Assembly: GCF_014203645.1 (NCBI RefSeq)
Contig: NZ_JACHJL010000006.1
Span: 124,001 to 188,000, forward strand
DNA: 64,000 bases
DNA from: Streptomyces zagrosensis
Lineage (GTDB): Bacteria > Actinomycetota > Actinomycetes > Streptomycetales > Streptomycetaceae
Direction of reading: 5' to 3'
In this document: piece after piece, positions 30,726 through 39,973 of the stretch
Layout: each line of letters opens with the position of its first letter
Position numbering within the stretch: position 1 is the first letter of the stretch
Position numbers and translations under genes: made by a program
Notes under the pieces: generated by a model
What the model was told of the DNA's origin: nothing
Seen by the model: only the letters and a program-made list of their open reading frames with translations
The model's database searches: none

Positions 30726-31832
30726 TTGTCATCCTCCTTCTCCACCTCTTCCACTCCTAGTTCGGCTGCCGGTTCAACGCTGGCCGCGTTCGGGTGGGAC
30801 GAGGCGTTCGACCGCGCTTTCGCCGCGCATCGCGCGGCCGGTCTCGTGCCGGCCCGAATCGTGCGTGTGGACCGTGGTCAGTGCGACGTCGTCACCGAGT
30901 CCGGCCCGGTACGGGCGGGCTCCTCGGCGGCCTCCTCGTCGAACCCCGTCCTTTCCCCGTGCACCGGCGACTGGGCCGCTCTGCGCACTGGCTCCGATCA
31001 ACAGTTGGTAGCCCTGCTGCCGCGCCGTAGCGCCATCGTGCGCTCCGGAGCCGACCGCTCCTCGCGTGGGCAGGCACTCGCTGCCAATATCGACACCGCG
31101 GTCGTCGTGGTCTCGCTCGCGGGGCCGCTCAATCCGGGCCGGATCGAGCGGCTGCTCGCGCTGGCGTGGGACAGCGGCGCCCGGCCAGTTGTCGCCCTCA
31201 CCAAACAGGACCTTGCGGACCCGTCCGGCGCCGACGACGTGCAGGCCGAGGTCGCCGCTCTGGCACCGGGCGTCGAAACGGTGGTCACCAGCGCCGCCAC
31301 CGGTGTGGGCCTGGACGTCCTGACCGCGGTGGCGTACGGCACCACGGTGCTGCTCGGCCCCTCGGGCGCGGGCAAGTCCACGCTGGCCAACGCGCTGCTC
31401 GGCGACGAAGTCCTGGCGACCGGCGCGGTGCGGGCCCAGGACGGCAAGGGCCGGCACACCACCGTTCACCGCGAACTCCTCCTGCTGCCTGGCGGGGGCG
31501 TTCTCATCGACACCCCTGGGCTGCGCGGGATCGGCCTGCAGGACGCCACTGATGGGCTGGAGCAGGTCTTCGCCGAGATCGAGCAGCTCGCTCAGGGGTG
31601 CGCTTTCCGGGACTGCGGCCACGGCAGCGAGCCCGACTGCGCGGTCCAGCGGGCCATCCACACCGGTCAGCTGAGCGAACGCCGTCTGGACAGCTACCGC
31701 AAGCTGCTGCGCGAGAGCGACTGGGCGGCTTCCCGCAGCGACGCCCGCGTGCAGGCCGGCCGCACCGACCAGCAGAAGTCCATCACCCGCCATCTGCGCG
31801 CGACCTATCGCTTCCGTGAGCGCCAGCAGTGA
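30726..31832 (+). CDS. rsgA: Ribosome small-subunit-dependent GTPase A
   Basis: Circularly permuted GTPase that acts late in 30S subunit assembly. In order it shows an N-terminal OB-fold region, the G4 motif in VVALTKQDLADP, the G1/P-loop GPSGAGKST near residue 209, the G3 motif in LIDTPGLRGIG, and the C-terminal zinc knuckle CAFRDCGHGSEPDC. It has 368 residues, slightly longer than the usual 300-350. The TTG start at 30726 follows AAAGG and there is no alternative ATG nearby. A small ORF and hairpins lie upstream. The stop overlaps a possible GTG start of the next gene. Confidence 0.93.
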   Translation: MSSSFSTSSTPSSAAGSTLAAFGWDEAFDRAFAAHRAAGLVPARIVRVDRGQCDVVTESGPVRAGSSAASSSNPVLSPCTGDWAALRTGSDQQLVALLPRRSAIVRSGADRSSRGQALAANIDTAVVVVSLAGPLNPGRIERLLALAWDSGARPVVALTKQDLADPSGADDVQAEVAALAPGVETVVTSAATGVGLDVLTAVAYGTTVLLGPSGAGKSTLANALLGDEVLATGAVRAQDGKGRHTTVHRELLLLPGGGVLIDTPGLRGIGLQDATDGLEQVFAEIEQLAQGCAFRDCGHGSEPDCAVQRAIHTGQLSERRLDSYRKLLRESDWAASRSDARVQAGRTDQQKSITRHLRATYRFRERQQ

Positions 31833-31900
31833 CGGGGTACGACCGCGTCACTCAGACCTCCGCCTCCTTGAACCTCTGTGAAACGGACCAGCCTCTCCTC

Positions 31901-32416
31901 ATGAACACTCCCTTCACCTGGACCACCCGCCCCGAGACCGCCGCTGACATCGCCGCGATCCGCGCGGTCAACCTCGCCGCGTTCCCGACCCCGCTGGAAG
32001 CCGACCTGGTCGACGTCCTGCGCACCGACCCGGCCTGGATTGACGGCCTGTCCCTGGTCGCCCAGACCCCGGACGGCACCATCGCGGGCTTCGCGCTGCT
32101 GACCCGCTGTCACATCGACGACAGCCCCGCCCTCGTGCTGGGCCCGTGCGCGGTGCTCCCCGCCTACCAAAGGACGGGAGCAGGGTCCGCCGCGATCCGC
32201 GCCGCCCTCGACGCCGCCCGTGCCCAGGGCGAGAACCTCGTCACCTGCCTGGGACACCCCGACTACTACCCGCGCTTCGGCTTCACCCCGGCCGCAAGCC
32301 ACGGCATCCGCCCCACCTTCGAGGTGCCCGACGAGGCCATGATGATCCTCGCCCTGGACGCCACCGCTCCCGCCCCAAGGGGCACCATCCACTACCCGGC
32401 ACCCTTCGGCGTCTGA
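31901..32416 (+). CDS. GNAT-family N-acetyltransferase (YhbS-like)
   Basis: Acetyl-CoA-dependent transferase of 171 residues. The N-terminus TWTTRPETAADIAAIRAVNL and the acetyl-CoA-binding region (LGPCAVLPAYQRTGAGSAAI, then CLGHPDYYPRFGF) are typical of YhbS-type GNAT proteins; the substrate is unknown. The ATG at 31901 fits homologues but has no ribosome site. The in-frame GTG at 31829 overlaps the rsgA stop (GTGA) and would add 24 residues, so coupled translation from there is also possible. Confidence 0.85.
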   Translation: MNTPFTWTTRPETAADIAAIRAVNLAAFPTPLEADLVDVLRTDPAWIDGLSLVAQTPDGTIAGFALLTRCHIDDSPALVLGPCAVLPAYQRTGAGSAAIRAALDAARAQGENLVTCLGHPDYYPRFGFTPAASHGIRPTFEVPDEAMMILALDATAPAPRGTIHYPAPFGV

Positions 32417-32428
32417 CGGACCCGAAAT

Positions 32429-32470
32429 CCGGCACCGGCCCATCGCACGACGGCGATGGGCCGGTGCCGG
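32429..32470. terminator. Perfect 18-bp terminator hairpin; gap 32417-32757
   Basis: Arms 32429-32446 and 32453-32470 pair perfectly around loop ACGACG, 12 bases after the GNAT stop. The rest of the 341-bp gap to the convergent ABC gene holds a 17-base direct repeat with one mismatch (32672-32688 and 32703-32719) and no gene. Confidence 0.85.
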
Positions 32471-32757
32471 CCGCGGCGGCCCGCGCGTCGTCTGCCTGAA
32501 CGCGTCAGGTTCCCGTCTGCGGTGGGTGACGGGTGGAGGCCCCACCACGATGACGCTCGCGCTGCTCCAGGCAGTCTCGGGCGCTGCACGGCCATACTGG
32601 AACAGTTCGATGGGGAGGGTGCACCGCCCCAACCGAAGGATCGTTAACAGGCGACAACTGACCGCTACCGTTGCCCACGATCACGCGGAAGTGCCCAAAC
32701 GGTGCCCATGATCACGCGGCGATGTCCACGCGATCGCGGAACCTACAAGCTGCTTCG

Positions 32758-34737
32758 CTACACCAGGCTGTCCCGCCACGCCTGGTGGAGGTCGGCGAAG
32801 CGACCTTGGCCCGCGATGAGTTGCGCTGGTGGGCCGTCTTCCACGATGCGGCCGGCGGCCATCACCAGCACCCGATCGGCGATCTCCACCGTGGACAGCC
32901 GGTGCGCGATGACGACCGCCGTGCGCCCGCGCAGCACCGTGTCCATCGCGCGCTGCACGGCCCGTTCGCCCGGTATGTCCAGGGAGGAGGTCGCCTCGTC
33001 GAGTATGAGCACCCCCGGGTCGGCGAGCAGCGCCCGGGCGAAGGCGACCAGTTGCCGCTGCCCCGCCGAGATGCGCCCGCCCCGCTTGCGTACGTCCGTG
33101 TCGTATCCGTCGGGCAGCGCCACGATGAAGTCATGGGCACCGATGGCCTTTGCGGCCCGCTCTATCTCATCCCGAGTGGCGTCCGGGCGGCCGATGGCGA
33201 TGTTGTCGGCCACCGTGCCGGAGAAGAGGAACGCCTCCTGCGTCACCATGACCACCCCGCGCCGTAGCTCGGGCGTGGACAGTTCGCGCAGGTCAACCCC
33301 GTCTAGCAGGACGCGACCGTTGGACGGCTCGCCGTCCGGCACCGGCGGCGGATCGTAGAACCGGGCCACCAGCTTGGCCAGCGTGGACTTGCCAGCTCCG
33401 GTTGCGCCCACCACGGCGACCGTCTGCCCGGCGCGCAGCGTCAGGTCGAAGCGCGGCAGCACCTCGCCGCCCGTACGGTACGCGAAGCGCACCCCGTCGA
33501 AGACGACCTCGCGGCCGGGCCGCCCGGCCGAGCGCTCTGGCAGCGGCTTTGGGTGCGTGGCCTCGGGCACCGATGGGCGCTGGGCCAGCAGACCCGCGAT
33601 CTTCTCCAGCGAAGCGGCGGCCGACTGGTAGGCGTTGAGGAACATCCCGAGTCGGTCGATCGGGTCGTACAACCGGCGCAGATACAGCGCCGCCGCGGCG
33701 AGCACGCCGAGCTCCAGACCGCCGGAGGCGACCCGGTAGGCACCCCACATGACGATCGCCGCCACCGCGAAGTTGGCGATGAACCGCGAGCCGACCACAT
33801 AGCGGGCCATTTCCAGCATCGCCGTGCCGTTGACCCGCTCATGCACCCGGTTGAGCCTGCCGAACTCGGCCTCGTTGGTCCGCTCGCGACGGAACGCCTG
33901 CACCGGTCGGATGCCGTTCATCGTCTCGGTGAACTTGACGATGAAGGCGGCCGTCGCCGTGGAGCGCTCGCTGTACACCCGCTTGGAGCGCCGCTGGAAC
34001 GAGCGTATGAGCAAGACCAGCGGCGCGAAGGAGGCCACGGCCGCCGCGCCGAGTCCCCAGTCCAGGTAGAGCAGGAGAAGCGAGATGTAGAAGACCGAGA
34101 GGCAGACGCCGAGCAGCTCCTCAAGGCCCTCGGTGAGCAGTTCGCGCAGCGACTCGACGTCGGAGGTGGCGCGGGCTATCAGCCGCCCCGAGGTGTAGCG
34201 CTCGTGGAAGTCCACGCTGAGGGCCTGCCCGTGCCGGAAGATCCGGCCGCGCAGATCGAGCAGTACGCCCTGGCTCACATAGGCCGACACACGCACGAAC
34301 GCGTACTGGAGCAGGCCGGAGAGCAGTGCGCTCCCCAGATACACCACGGCCACCGCGATCAGCGGCCCGTGGTCGTTCGAGCGGAACGCGGGCACGGCGC
34401 TGTCGATGGCGTACGCGACGAGCAGCGGACCGGCCTGCACGGTGGCCTGCTGGAGCAGGATGAGAACGGCGGCCAGCCAGACGGTCCGCCGCATCGGTGA
34501 GAGCAGCGAGCGCAGCAGAGTGCGGGACGCTCCCTTGGGCGTGGGCAGGTCGTCCCGGTCAAAGGGGTCGCCCGGACCAGAGCCGCCCGGGCCGGAACCG
34601 CCCGGACCAGGGCTGCCCGCGCCATCGCCCGCGCCTCCGGCGCCAACCGGGCCGCCGCCGTGCTCGGGGGCGCCGCCCGGCCCCTCATCGCTCTGGTGGC
34701 CGCTGGCGACGGGCTTGCTGGACGCGCTGGTGGTCAT
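32758..34737 (-). CDS. ABC exporter half-transporter, canonical-ATPase subunit
   Basis: 659-residue membrane-ATPase fusion. An unusual Gly/Pro-rich N-terminus (about 65 residues) precedes six predicted membrane helices and a nucleotide-binding domain with Walker A VVGATGAGKST, signature RISAGQRQ (variant of LSGGQ), Walker B VLILDEATSSLD and switch His in VVIAHRLSTV. Its ATG overlaps the stop of the upstream half-transporter by four bases (ATGA), so the two form one heterodimeric exporter. Substrate unknown; the family includes lipid, peptide and drug exporters. No dedicated biosynthetic genes lie nearby. Confidence 0.92.
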   Translation of the reverse strand: MTTSASSKPVASGHQSDEGPGGAPEHGGGPVGAGGAGDGAGSPGPGGSGPGGSGPGDPFDRDDLPTPKGASRTLLRSLLSPMRRTVWLAAVLILLQQATVQAGPLLVAYAIDSAVPAFRSNDHGPLIAVAVVYLGSALLSGLLQYAFVRVSAYVSQGVLLDLRGRIFRHGQALSVDFHERYTSGRLIARATSDVESLRELLTEGLEELLGVCLSVFYISLLLLYLDWGLGAAAVASFAPLVLLIRSFQRRSKRVYSERSTATAAFIVKFTETMNGIRPVQAFRRERTNEAEFGRLNRVHERVNGTAMLEMARYVVGSRFIANFAVAAIVMWGAYRVASGGLELGVLAAAALYLRRLYDPIDRLGMFLNAYQSAAASLEKIAGLLAQRPSVPEATHPKPLPERSAGRPGREVVFDGVRFAYRTGGEVLPRFDLTLRAGQTVAVVGATGAGKSTLAKLVARFYDPPPVPDGEPSNGRVLLDGVDLRELSTPELRRGVVMVTQEAFLFSGTVADNIAIGRPDATRDEIERAAKAIGAHDFIVALPDGYDTDVRKRGGRISAGQRQLVAFARALLADPGVLILDEATSSLDIPGERAVQRAMDTVLRGRTAVVIAHRLSTVEIADRVLVMAAGRIVEDGPPAQLIAGQGRFADLHQAWRDSLV

Positions 34738-36602
34738 ATCGGGTCGCTCCCCTCGCCGGACATCAGCGACGCGTACTCGGCATTCGCGCGCAGCAGTTCA
34801 TGGTGCGTACCGATGGCGGTGATCCGGCCATCGGACAGCAGAGCGACCCGGTCAGCGAGCTGCACGGTGGAGGGACGGTGCGCGACGACCAGGGCGGTCG
34901 TGTTGGCGAGCACCTGCCGCAGCGCCGCCTCCACCAACGCCTCGGTGTGCACATCCAGTGCGGAGAGCGGGTCATCCAGAATCAGAAAGCGTGGGCCGCC
35001 GACCACCGCGCGGGCCAGCGCGAGCCGCTGCCGCTGCCCGCCCGACAGGCTCAACCCCTGTTCACCGACCTGAGTGTCCACACCGTGCGGCAGCGCATGG
35101 ACGAACCGGGCCTGCGCCACCTCAAGCGCTCCCTGCAACTCGCGCGGCCCGGCCTCGGCGGAGCCCATCAGCACGTTCTCACCAACGGTCGCCGAAAACA
35201 GGGTGGGTTCCTCGAACGCCACCGCGACCAGGCTCCGCAACTGCGCGCGAGAAAGCGCGGTGACGTCCAAACCGTCCACGCTGATCTGACCGCCGGTGTG
35301 CTCAAGCAGCCTGGGCACCAGTGCCGTCAGCGTCGTCTTACCGCTACCAGTCGTGCCCACCAAAGCCATCGTTTCGCCCGGCCGCACATGCAAGTTCACC
35401 CCGCGCAGCAGCGGCGGGGAGTCGGCGGGCGCATCCGCGTACCGGAACTCCACATCCGTGAACCGCAGTCCGTCACCCGACGTTTCCACCACGCCCGCCG
35501 GCGGTACGACGGGCGCGGGCGCCGCAGCGGTCGCGGGTTCGGCCTCCGCCACGTCCATGACCTCGAAGTAACGGTCGGTCGCCGTCGCGGTCTCGTTGCT
35601 GATCGCCAGCAGGAAACCGACCGACTCCACCGGCCAGCGCAACGCCAGCGCGGTGGACAAGAACGCCACCAGCGTGCCCGCCGACAGCTCACCGTCCGCG
35701 ACCTGCACCGTGCCAAGGACCAGGGCCGCACCCAGGGCCAGTTCGGGCAGCGTCATGATCAGTGCCCACAGGGTGGCCAACAGGCTTCCCTTGCGCAGCT
35801 CCGTGGTCCGCAGCCGCATCGCCAACGAGCGGAACGCCTGCGCCTGCCCGCGGTGCTGCCCAAAGCCCTTGACGATACGAATGCCAAGGACGCTCTCCTC
35901 CACCACGGTGGTCAGATCGCCCACCTGGTCCTGCGCGGTGCGCGCGACCAGCGAGTACCGCTTTTCGAAGTACGAGCACAAGATCACCATCGGTATCGCG
36001 GGCACCAGCAGCACCAGGCCGAGCACCCAGTCCTGCACCAGCAAGATCGCGAACCCAATCACAATGGTGGCGCCATTGACCACCAGAAAGGTGAGCGGAA
36101 ACGCCAGGAACATACGCACCAGTTGCAGATCCGTGGTGGCCCGCGACAGAAGCTGGCCCGAGGACCAGCGATCGTGGAAGGCGACCGGCAGCCGTTGCAG
36201 ATGCCGGTAGAGGTCGGCCCGCATCGCGGCCTCCACCGAGGCGAGCGGCCTGGCCACCAGCCAACGCCGAATACCGAACAGCACGGCCTCCACCACGCCG
36301 ATCCCGAGCAACAGCGCCCCACCGAGCCAGACGCCGGTCGGGTCCCGGTCCGCGACCGGGCCGTCCACGATCCACTTCAGCGCGAGCGGAATCACCAGGC
36401 CCATGCAGGAGGCGACGATCGCCACGAGGGCCGCGAGAATCAGTCGGTTGCGCACGGGCCGCACGTAGGGCCGCAGCCGCAGCAGTGAGCGCACGGTGGA
36501 CCGGTCCTCGGTCGATCCCGTGCGCTCGGGGGCGCCCTGCGGGGAGTCCTCCAGGCAGGAGGCGTCCCGCTCCCTCGTCGTCGCTTCACTTGTCGCAGCC
36601 AT
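34734..36602 (-). CDS. ABC exporter half-transporter, degenerate-site subunit
   Basis: 622-residue partner of the following half-transporter. Six membrane helices (RLILAALVAIVASCMGLVIP onwards) precede a nucleotide-binding domain with Walker A LVGTTGSGKTT, a canonical signature LSGGQRQR and a Walker B LILDDPLSALD. The usual catalytic Glu after Walker B is Asp, and the switch is VVAHRPSTV. Heterodimeric exporters often pair one degenerate with one competent site, which agrees with the partner's canonical Glu and variant signature. ATG 36602 has no clear ribosome site. Confidence 0.92.
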   Translation of the reverse strand: MAATSEATTRERDASCLEDSPQGAPERTGSTEDRSTVRSLLRLRPYVRPVRNRLILAALVAIVASCMGLVIPLALKWIVDGPVADRDPTGVWLGGALLLGIGVVEAVLFGIRRWLVARPLASVEAAMRADLYRHLQRLPVAFHDRWSSGQLLSRATTDLQLVRMFLAFPLTFLVVNGATIVIGFAILLVQDWVLGLVLLVPAIPMVILCSYFEKRYSLVARTAQDQVGDLTTVVEESVLGIRIVKGFGQHRGQAQAFRSLAMRLRTTELRKGSLLATLWALIMTLPELALGAALVLGTVQVADGELSAGTLVAFLSTALALRWPVESVGFLLAISNETATATDRYFEVMDVAEAEPATAAAPAPVVPPAGVVETSGDGLRFTDVEFRYADAPADSPPLLRGVNLHVRPGETMALVGTTGSGKTTLTALVPRLLEHTGGQISVDGLDVTALSRAQLRSLVAVAFEEPTLFSATVGENVLMGSAEAGPRELQGALEVAQARFVHALPHGVDTQVGEQGLSLSGGQRQRLALARAVVGGPRFLILDDPLSALDVHTEALVEAALRQVLANTTALVVAHRPSTVQLADRVALLSDGRITAIGTHHELLRANAEYASLMSGEGSDPI

Positions 36603-36739
36603 CAGGAGTGAGACTACGGTTGGGCACCGACAATGCTCACTGGTTTTTTCGGCCTAGGGCTACCGCCCGACGTTCGCCTCCACCCTCCGACCTGGTGCGA
36701 TGGCACGCAGCCGCAGAACGCGCCACCCGGTCAGCGTGA

Positions 36740-37057
36740 TCATCGAGCCCGTTGGGTGAGGGAGCCGTCTGCGTTGCCAGGGCCGGTGTTCTCGACGATC
36801 TCGCTGAAGTCGAGCTCGCCGGCGTCCATGGCGTCGAAGCCGCCCTGCCGCAGGTGCCGCCTGACGGCGTTTTCCATGGCGAGGCGGACGGCTTCGGCCC
36901 TCGTTCTGGTCCCGAAGACGCGCATGGCCTCGGTGACCATGTCTTCATCGAGGGCGATGACAATGCTGGCCGAGTGATGGGTCCCTTCGTGGCTGCGTCT
37001 GTGAGTGAAGCGCCACCATGTACTGAGCGTGGTGGACGTCGTTTTGGCCTGTCCCAC
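36740..37057 (-). CDS. Orphan VapB-like antitoxin, start unclear
   Basis: The last 75 codons read like a VapB-type antitoxin: SASIVIALDEDMVTEAMRVF, then GTRTRAEAVRLAMENAVRRH and a C-terminal tail. The recognisable domain begins around 36965, but no start codon with a ribosome site stands just before it. GTG 37057 gives 105 residues with an odd N-terminus; ATG 36940 (MVTEAMRV) gives 66 and truncates the DNA-binding strand. No PIN-domain toxin gene adjoins it. It may be a remnant, or its 5' end may have been altered. Confidence 0.45.
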   Translation of the reverse strand: MGQAKTTSTTLSTWWRFTHRRSHEGTHHSASIVIALDEDMVTEAMRVFGTRTRAEAVRLAMENAVRRHLRQGGFDAMDAGELDFSEIVENTGPGNADGSLTQRAR

Positions 37058-37172
37058 CAACCGGTAGCGGCGCTGAGGGATAGCAGTACGCGGTGCCGAC
37101 CGGTTCCCCGTCACTCGTTCCCGTGGTTGCCCGCGGGCGTACCGTGGGATCAAGACCGTTCGGAGGTAACAC

Positions 37173-38390
37173 ATGACCTCTTCACCTGAGTTGGGCATGG
37201 GCGATCGTCTGGCGCGTTTGAGGCTGAGGCGGAGTCTCACGCAGGAGCAGCTGGCTGAGCGAGCCGGTATTTCCGTGGATGTGATTCGTAAGCTTGAGCA
37301 AGGGCGGCGCCGATCGGCGCGGTTGTCCACGATCAACGCTCTTGCGCGGGCGCTCGATACTGAGCCGAGTTATCTCGTAGGTCAACCGTCCACCTTCGAG
37401 AGTCACGATTCCAGCGCCGACCTCCCCTCGGTGCTGGCCCTTCGACAAGCCGTCTCCCCGGTCTCGGACATGCTCGGCGGCGAAAGCGACCCTGAAGAAC
37501 CGCCCACGCTGGCACAACTGCGCGACGCCCTCCGGGCGACCGACAGCATTCGAGCGGAAGGGCGGCTGGGTGAAATCGGTGCCCTTCTTCCTCAGCTGAT
37601 CAGCGATGCGCGAGTTGCTGCCCACGCCTTCGCGGGAGCCGATGCCGCGGCGGCTCACTCGGTTCTTGCCGTGGCCTATCAAGTTGCAGCCACGACCTTG
37701 GCCGCCCTCGGCAAAGAAGACGCAGCCTTCACCGCCATAGAGCGGTCGATGCAATCAGTTCGGCAGTGCGACGATCCGCACCTCGAAACGCTGGCCATGT
37801 CCACCCTGTCCTGGGTGTTCACCAAGCAGGGGCGGCTAGCGGACGCCGAGGAGATCGCCCTGAAGCACGCGGCAACCATCGAACCAACGTTTCGATCGGC
37901 GTCGAAAGATTTGGCCCTGTGGGGCGTGCTCATCCTGCGTGCGGCCACCGCTGCCGTGCGGCAGGAAAAGCGTAATGCCGTACCAGAGCTGCTGAAACTG
38001 GCGACAGCCGCCGCAGCCCGTATCGGAGAGGACCGACTCTTCTACGCCACACCTTTCGGGCCGACCAACGCCGGGGTGGCCAGGGTCAATTTTCTGGTCG
38101 AAATGGGGTGCGCCCCCGAGGCGGTCCGTGCCGCGCGATCGGTCCCCCACCTCGCCACATTGCCGCCGACGTGGCGAGCCAGATTTTACGTCGATCTCGG
38201 ACTCGCTCACGCCGAGTTGGACGACGACGCCCTGTCGGCTCGGGCACTGCTCCGGGCAGAGGACGCTGCACCCGAATGGATGCGGTACCACGCAACATCG
38301 CGGCGACTGGTGGGAGAACTGCGCGAGCGTGCCGCACGGCGAGAGGACCCCGTCATCGGACTGGCTGATCGACTGGGTATCGACAGGTAG
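37173..38390 (+). CDS. XRE-family regulator with TPR-like sensor region
   Basis: 405-residue regulator. Residues 8-65 are an XRE helix-turn-helix (DRLARLRLRRSLTQEQLAER, then AGISVDVIRKLEQGRR). The rest is alpha-helical and TPR-like (AFTAIERSMQSVRQCDDPHL, TLSWVFTKQGRLADAEEIA), similar to the large Streptomyces group of helix-turn-helix proteins with tetratricopeptide sensor regions. ATG 37173 is preceded by GGAGG at 6 bases. Base composition is a little lower in GC than in its neighbours. Two coupled unknown genes follow and may be functionally linked. Confidence 0.88.
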   Translation: MTSSPELGMGDRLARLRLRRSLTQEQLAERAGISVDVIRKLEQGRRRSARLSTINALARALDTEPSYLVGQPSTFESHDSSADLPSVLALRQAVSPVSDMLGGESDPEEPPTLAQLRDALRATDSIRAEGRLGEIGALLPQLISDARVAAHAFAGADAAAAHSVLAVAYQVAATTLAALGKEDAAFTAIERSMQSVRQCDDPHLETLAMSTLSWVFTKQGRLADAEEIALKHAATIEPTFRSASKDLALWGVLILRAATAAVRQEKRNAVPELLKLATAAAARIGEDRLFYATPFGPTNAGVARVNFLVEMGCAPEAVRAARSVPHLATLPPTWRARFYVDLGLAHAELDDDALSARALLRAEDAAPEWMRYHATSRRLVGELRERAARREDPVIGLADRLGIDR

Positions 38391-38527
38391 GACACAGCGC
38401 CCCACCCCGGCCGCACATGAGGGCACGGCGTCACTGTGCTGTGATCGAGCGTGCACTTAGCGTGTTCGGCGTCCACTGGTGTGCTGCCCAGCGCGCCACT
38501 GAGGCAGACGCCGTTGGAGGCTGTGCC

Positions 38528-39004
38528 ATGCCGACCCAAGCGAACACCCCCGCCGCGCCCCACGACTGGATTCCACCGGGAGGGGGCGTGCACTGGACGG
38601 CCATCGGTGAGCACGGCTGGCAGGTTGTGACCCTGTCACAGTGGCTCGGAGAGCGAGTGTTGGCCGAACTCGGCCCGGACAGCGGTGCGGTGATCAAGGA
38701 CAGTCTCGTACGGACGATGACATGGCTGATCCCCGAAGGTGCGGCTGCGGGCTTCCAGTTGCCGGACGGTGCTGATGGCTGTGGGTATGACGATGGCATG
38801 CTCTTCGTACCCGGCATGGAGCGTGAGCGGACTCTCTACTGGGCCGTGAAGCCCGCCCCCGACCGGTTGTTGACCGACCTGGCCCGGCTTCTCGACGCGC
38901 TCGCCGTGGTACGAGAAGACATCCGTGAGCAGCCCCGTACCGACCAGCCCCGTACCGACCAACCCCGCACCGACCGGCCTCACGCCAAGTGGGCCACGTC
39001 GTGA
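38528..39004 (+). CDS. Unknown protein, first of a coupled pair
   Basis: 158-residue protein of no recognised family. The N-terminus has DWIPPGGGVHWTAIGEHGWQ and the middle GAVIKDSLVRTMTWLIPEGA; the C-terminus carries a three-copy QPRTD repeat encoded by near-identical 15-bp units (about 38931-38975). No signal peptide or membrane helix. ATG 38528 follows GGAGG at 7 bases. The stop overlaps the GTG of the next gene (GTGA), so the two are probably co-translated. Both use tryptophan-rich segments about a bipartite layout (V...W...LIP/LLP), suggesting they may be distant relatives or partners. Confidence 0.7.
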   Translation: MPTQANTPAAPHDWIPPGGGVHWTAIGEHGWQVVTLSQWLGERVLAELGPDSGAVIKDSLVRTMTWLIPEGAAAGFQLPDGADGCGYDDGMLFVPGMERERTLYWAVKPAPDRLLTDLARLLDALAVVREDIREQPRTDQPRTDQPRTDRPHAKWATS

Positions 39005-39591
39005 CGGCCGTGAACCTGTCCTGGTGCCCGCCGCCGGGCGATGACGTGATGGTGCTTGCTGCGGGGCGGCAGTGGGATGCGGTGCGGGTGAGTACGGCTG
39101 TCGCGGAGTGGGCGTTTCAGTTCTTGGATGGGGCGGAGGACTGTGCGGCGATTGTCGATCCGCGTGCTGCGTGGGTGTACTGGTTGCTGCCACCTCATCT
39201 CATGGCCGCCGCACCGGTTGAGCAGTGGGATCGGCTGGACGGATATGTGACCCGGCTGACCGCAGGCCCCGCCGTGCATTACCTTGCCGTTCCACCGAAC
39301 CAGCGGCGTAGCGGGCCTGGGCTGCACTGGCGTATCCCGCGTCACTGGTCCGGCCGCTACTTGGCGCGGCCCTCCTACCTCTCGACCGTGCTGGCCACCG
39401 CCATCGCCTTCACCCACGGCCTGGATGCTCTGCCCCAAAAATGCCCCATCTGCGACCGGTCCTTGACGCCTGACGAGGCGGTGAGCGTCATGGGCCGCCG
39501 CTATCCGACCGATGCCCTCACCCGCCCCCTCAGCGTTCACTCGAACTGCGCCCGTCAGGCCCGGCTGACCGCGCAGGAGCCCAGACGCTGA
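39001..39591 (+). CDS. Unknown protein with CPxC motif, second of a coupled pair
   Basis: 196-residue protein of no recognised family. It opens TAVNLSWCPPPGDDVMVLAA and has AAWVYWLLPPHLMAAAPVEQ; near the C-terminus QKCPICDRSLT plus HSNCARQ may form a zinc-binding site. GTG 39001 overlaps the previous stop, which argues against the in-frame GTG at 38989. No signal peptide. It follows the XRE/TPR regulator and the partner gene in one apparent operon. Confidence 0.7.
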   Translation: MTAVNLSWCPPPGDDVMVLAAGRQWDAVRVSTAVAEWAFQFLDGAEDCAAIVDPRAAWVYWLLPPHLMAAAPVEQWDRLDGYVTRLTAGPAVHYLAVPPNQRRSGPGLHWRIPRHWSGRYLARPSYLSTVLATAIAFTHGLDALPQKCPICDRSLTPDEAVSVMGRRYPTDALTRPLSVHSNCARQARLTAQEPRR

Positions 39592-39852
39592 CCCGCATCA
39601 CCCACCGCCACCTACACACGACCATCGGTCCCATCGGCCCCGCTGCCCCCACCCGTACCGCGGCCACCAGGCCCTGACCCGGCCGGGGGCAGCCATCGCC
39701 GCACCTGCACCCCCGTGGCTGGAATGTGGTGTTCCGTGCAGGGGTTGCTGCCTGCGGACCGCGCTGACCCGGACGTACCGTTGCGCGCGAATGCCGACAT
39801 GGCGGGTAGCTGGCTGGTTTATGCGGCATGTCTCCACCGTCTGACTTGGAAC

Positions 39853-39877
39853 GGAACGGTGACATTCGCGGGCCGTC
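39853..39877 (+). promoter_or_regulatory. Candidate ECF (SigE-like) promoter of the Ldt gene; gap 39592-39973
   Basis: GGAAC (39853-39857), a 17-bp spacer and GTC (39875-39877) resemble promoters of cell-envelope-stress sigma factor SigE. The implied transcript starts about 90 bases before the L,D-transpeptidase gene. A second GGAAC lies at 39848-39852. Nothing else is seen in the 382-bp gap. Confidence 0.35.
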
Positions 39878-39973
39878 CGCTTTCCATACGTTGTGGTTAT
39901 CTATCGCCATGCGCGTGTGTGCCGCGCTATGGGGGTGCCGCGGGGCGCGGCCGTTTGAGGGGAGACGACCGTT

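Noticed and set aside
32672..32719. 17-bp direct repeat as an attachment site
   Set aside because: No integrase, tRNA or mobile genes nearby; spacing of 31 bp suggests a local duplication.
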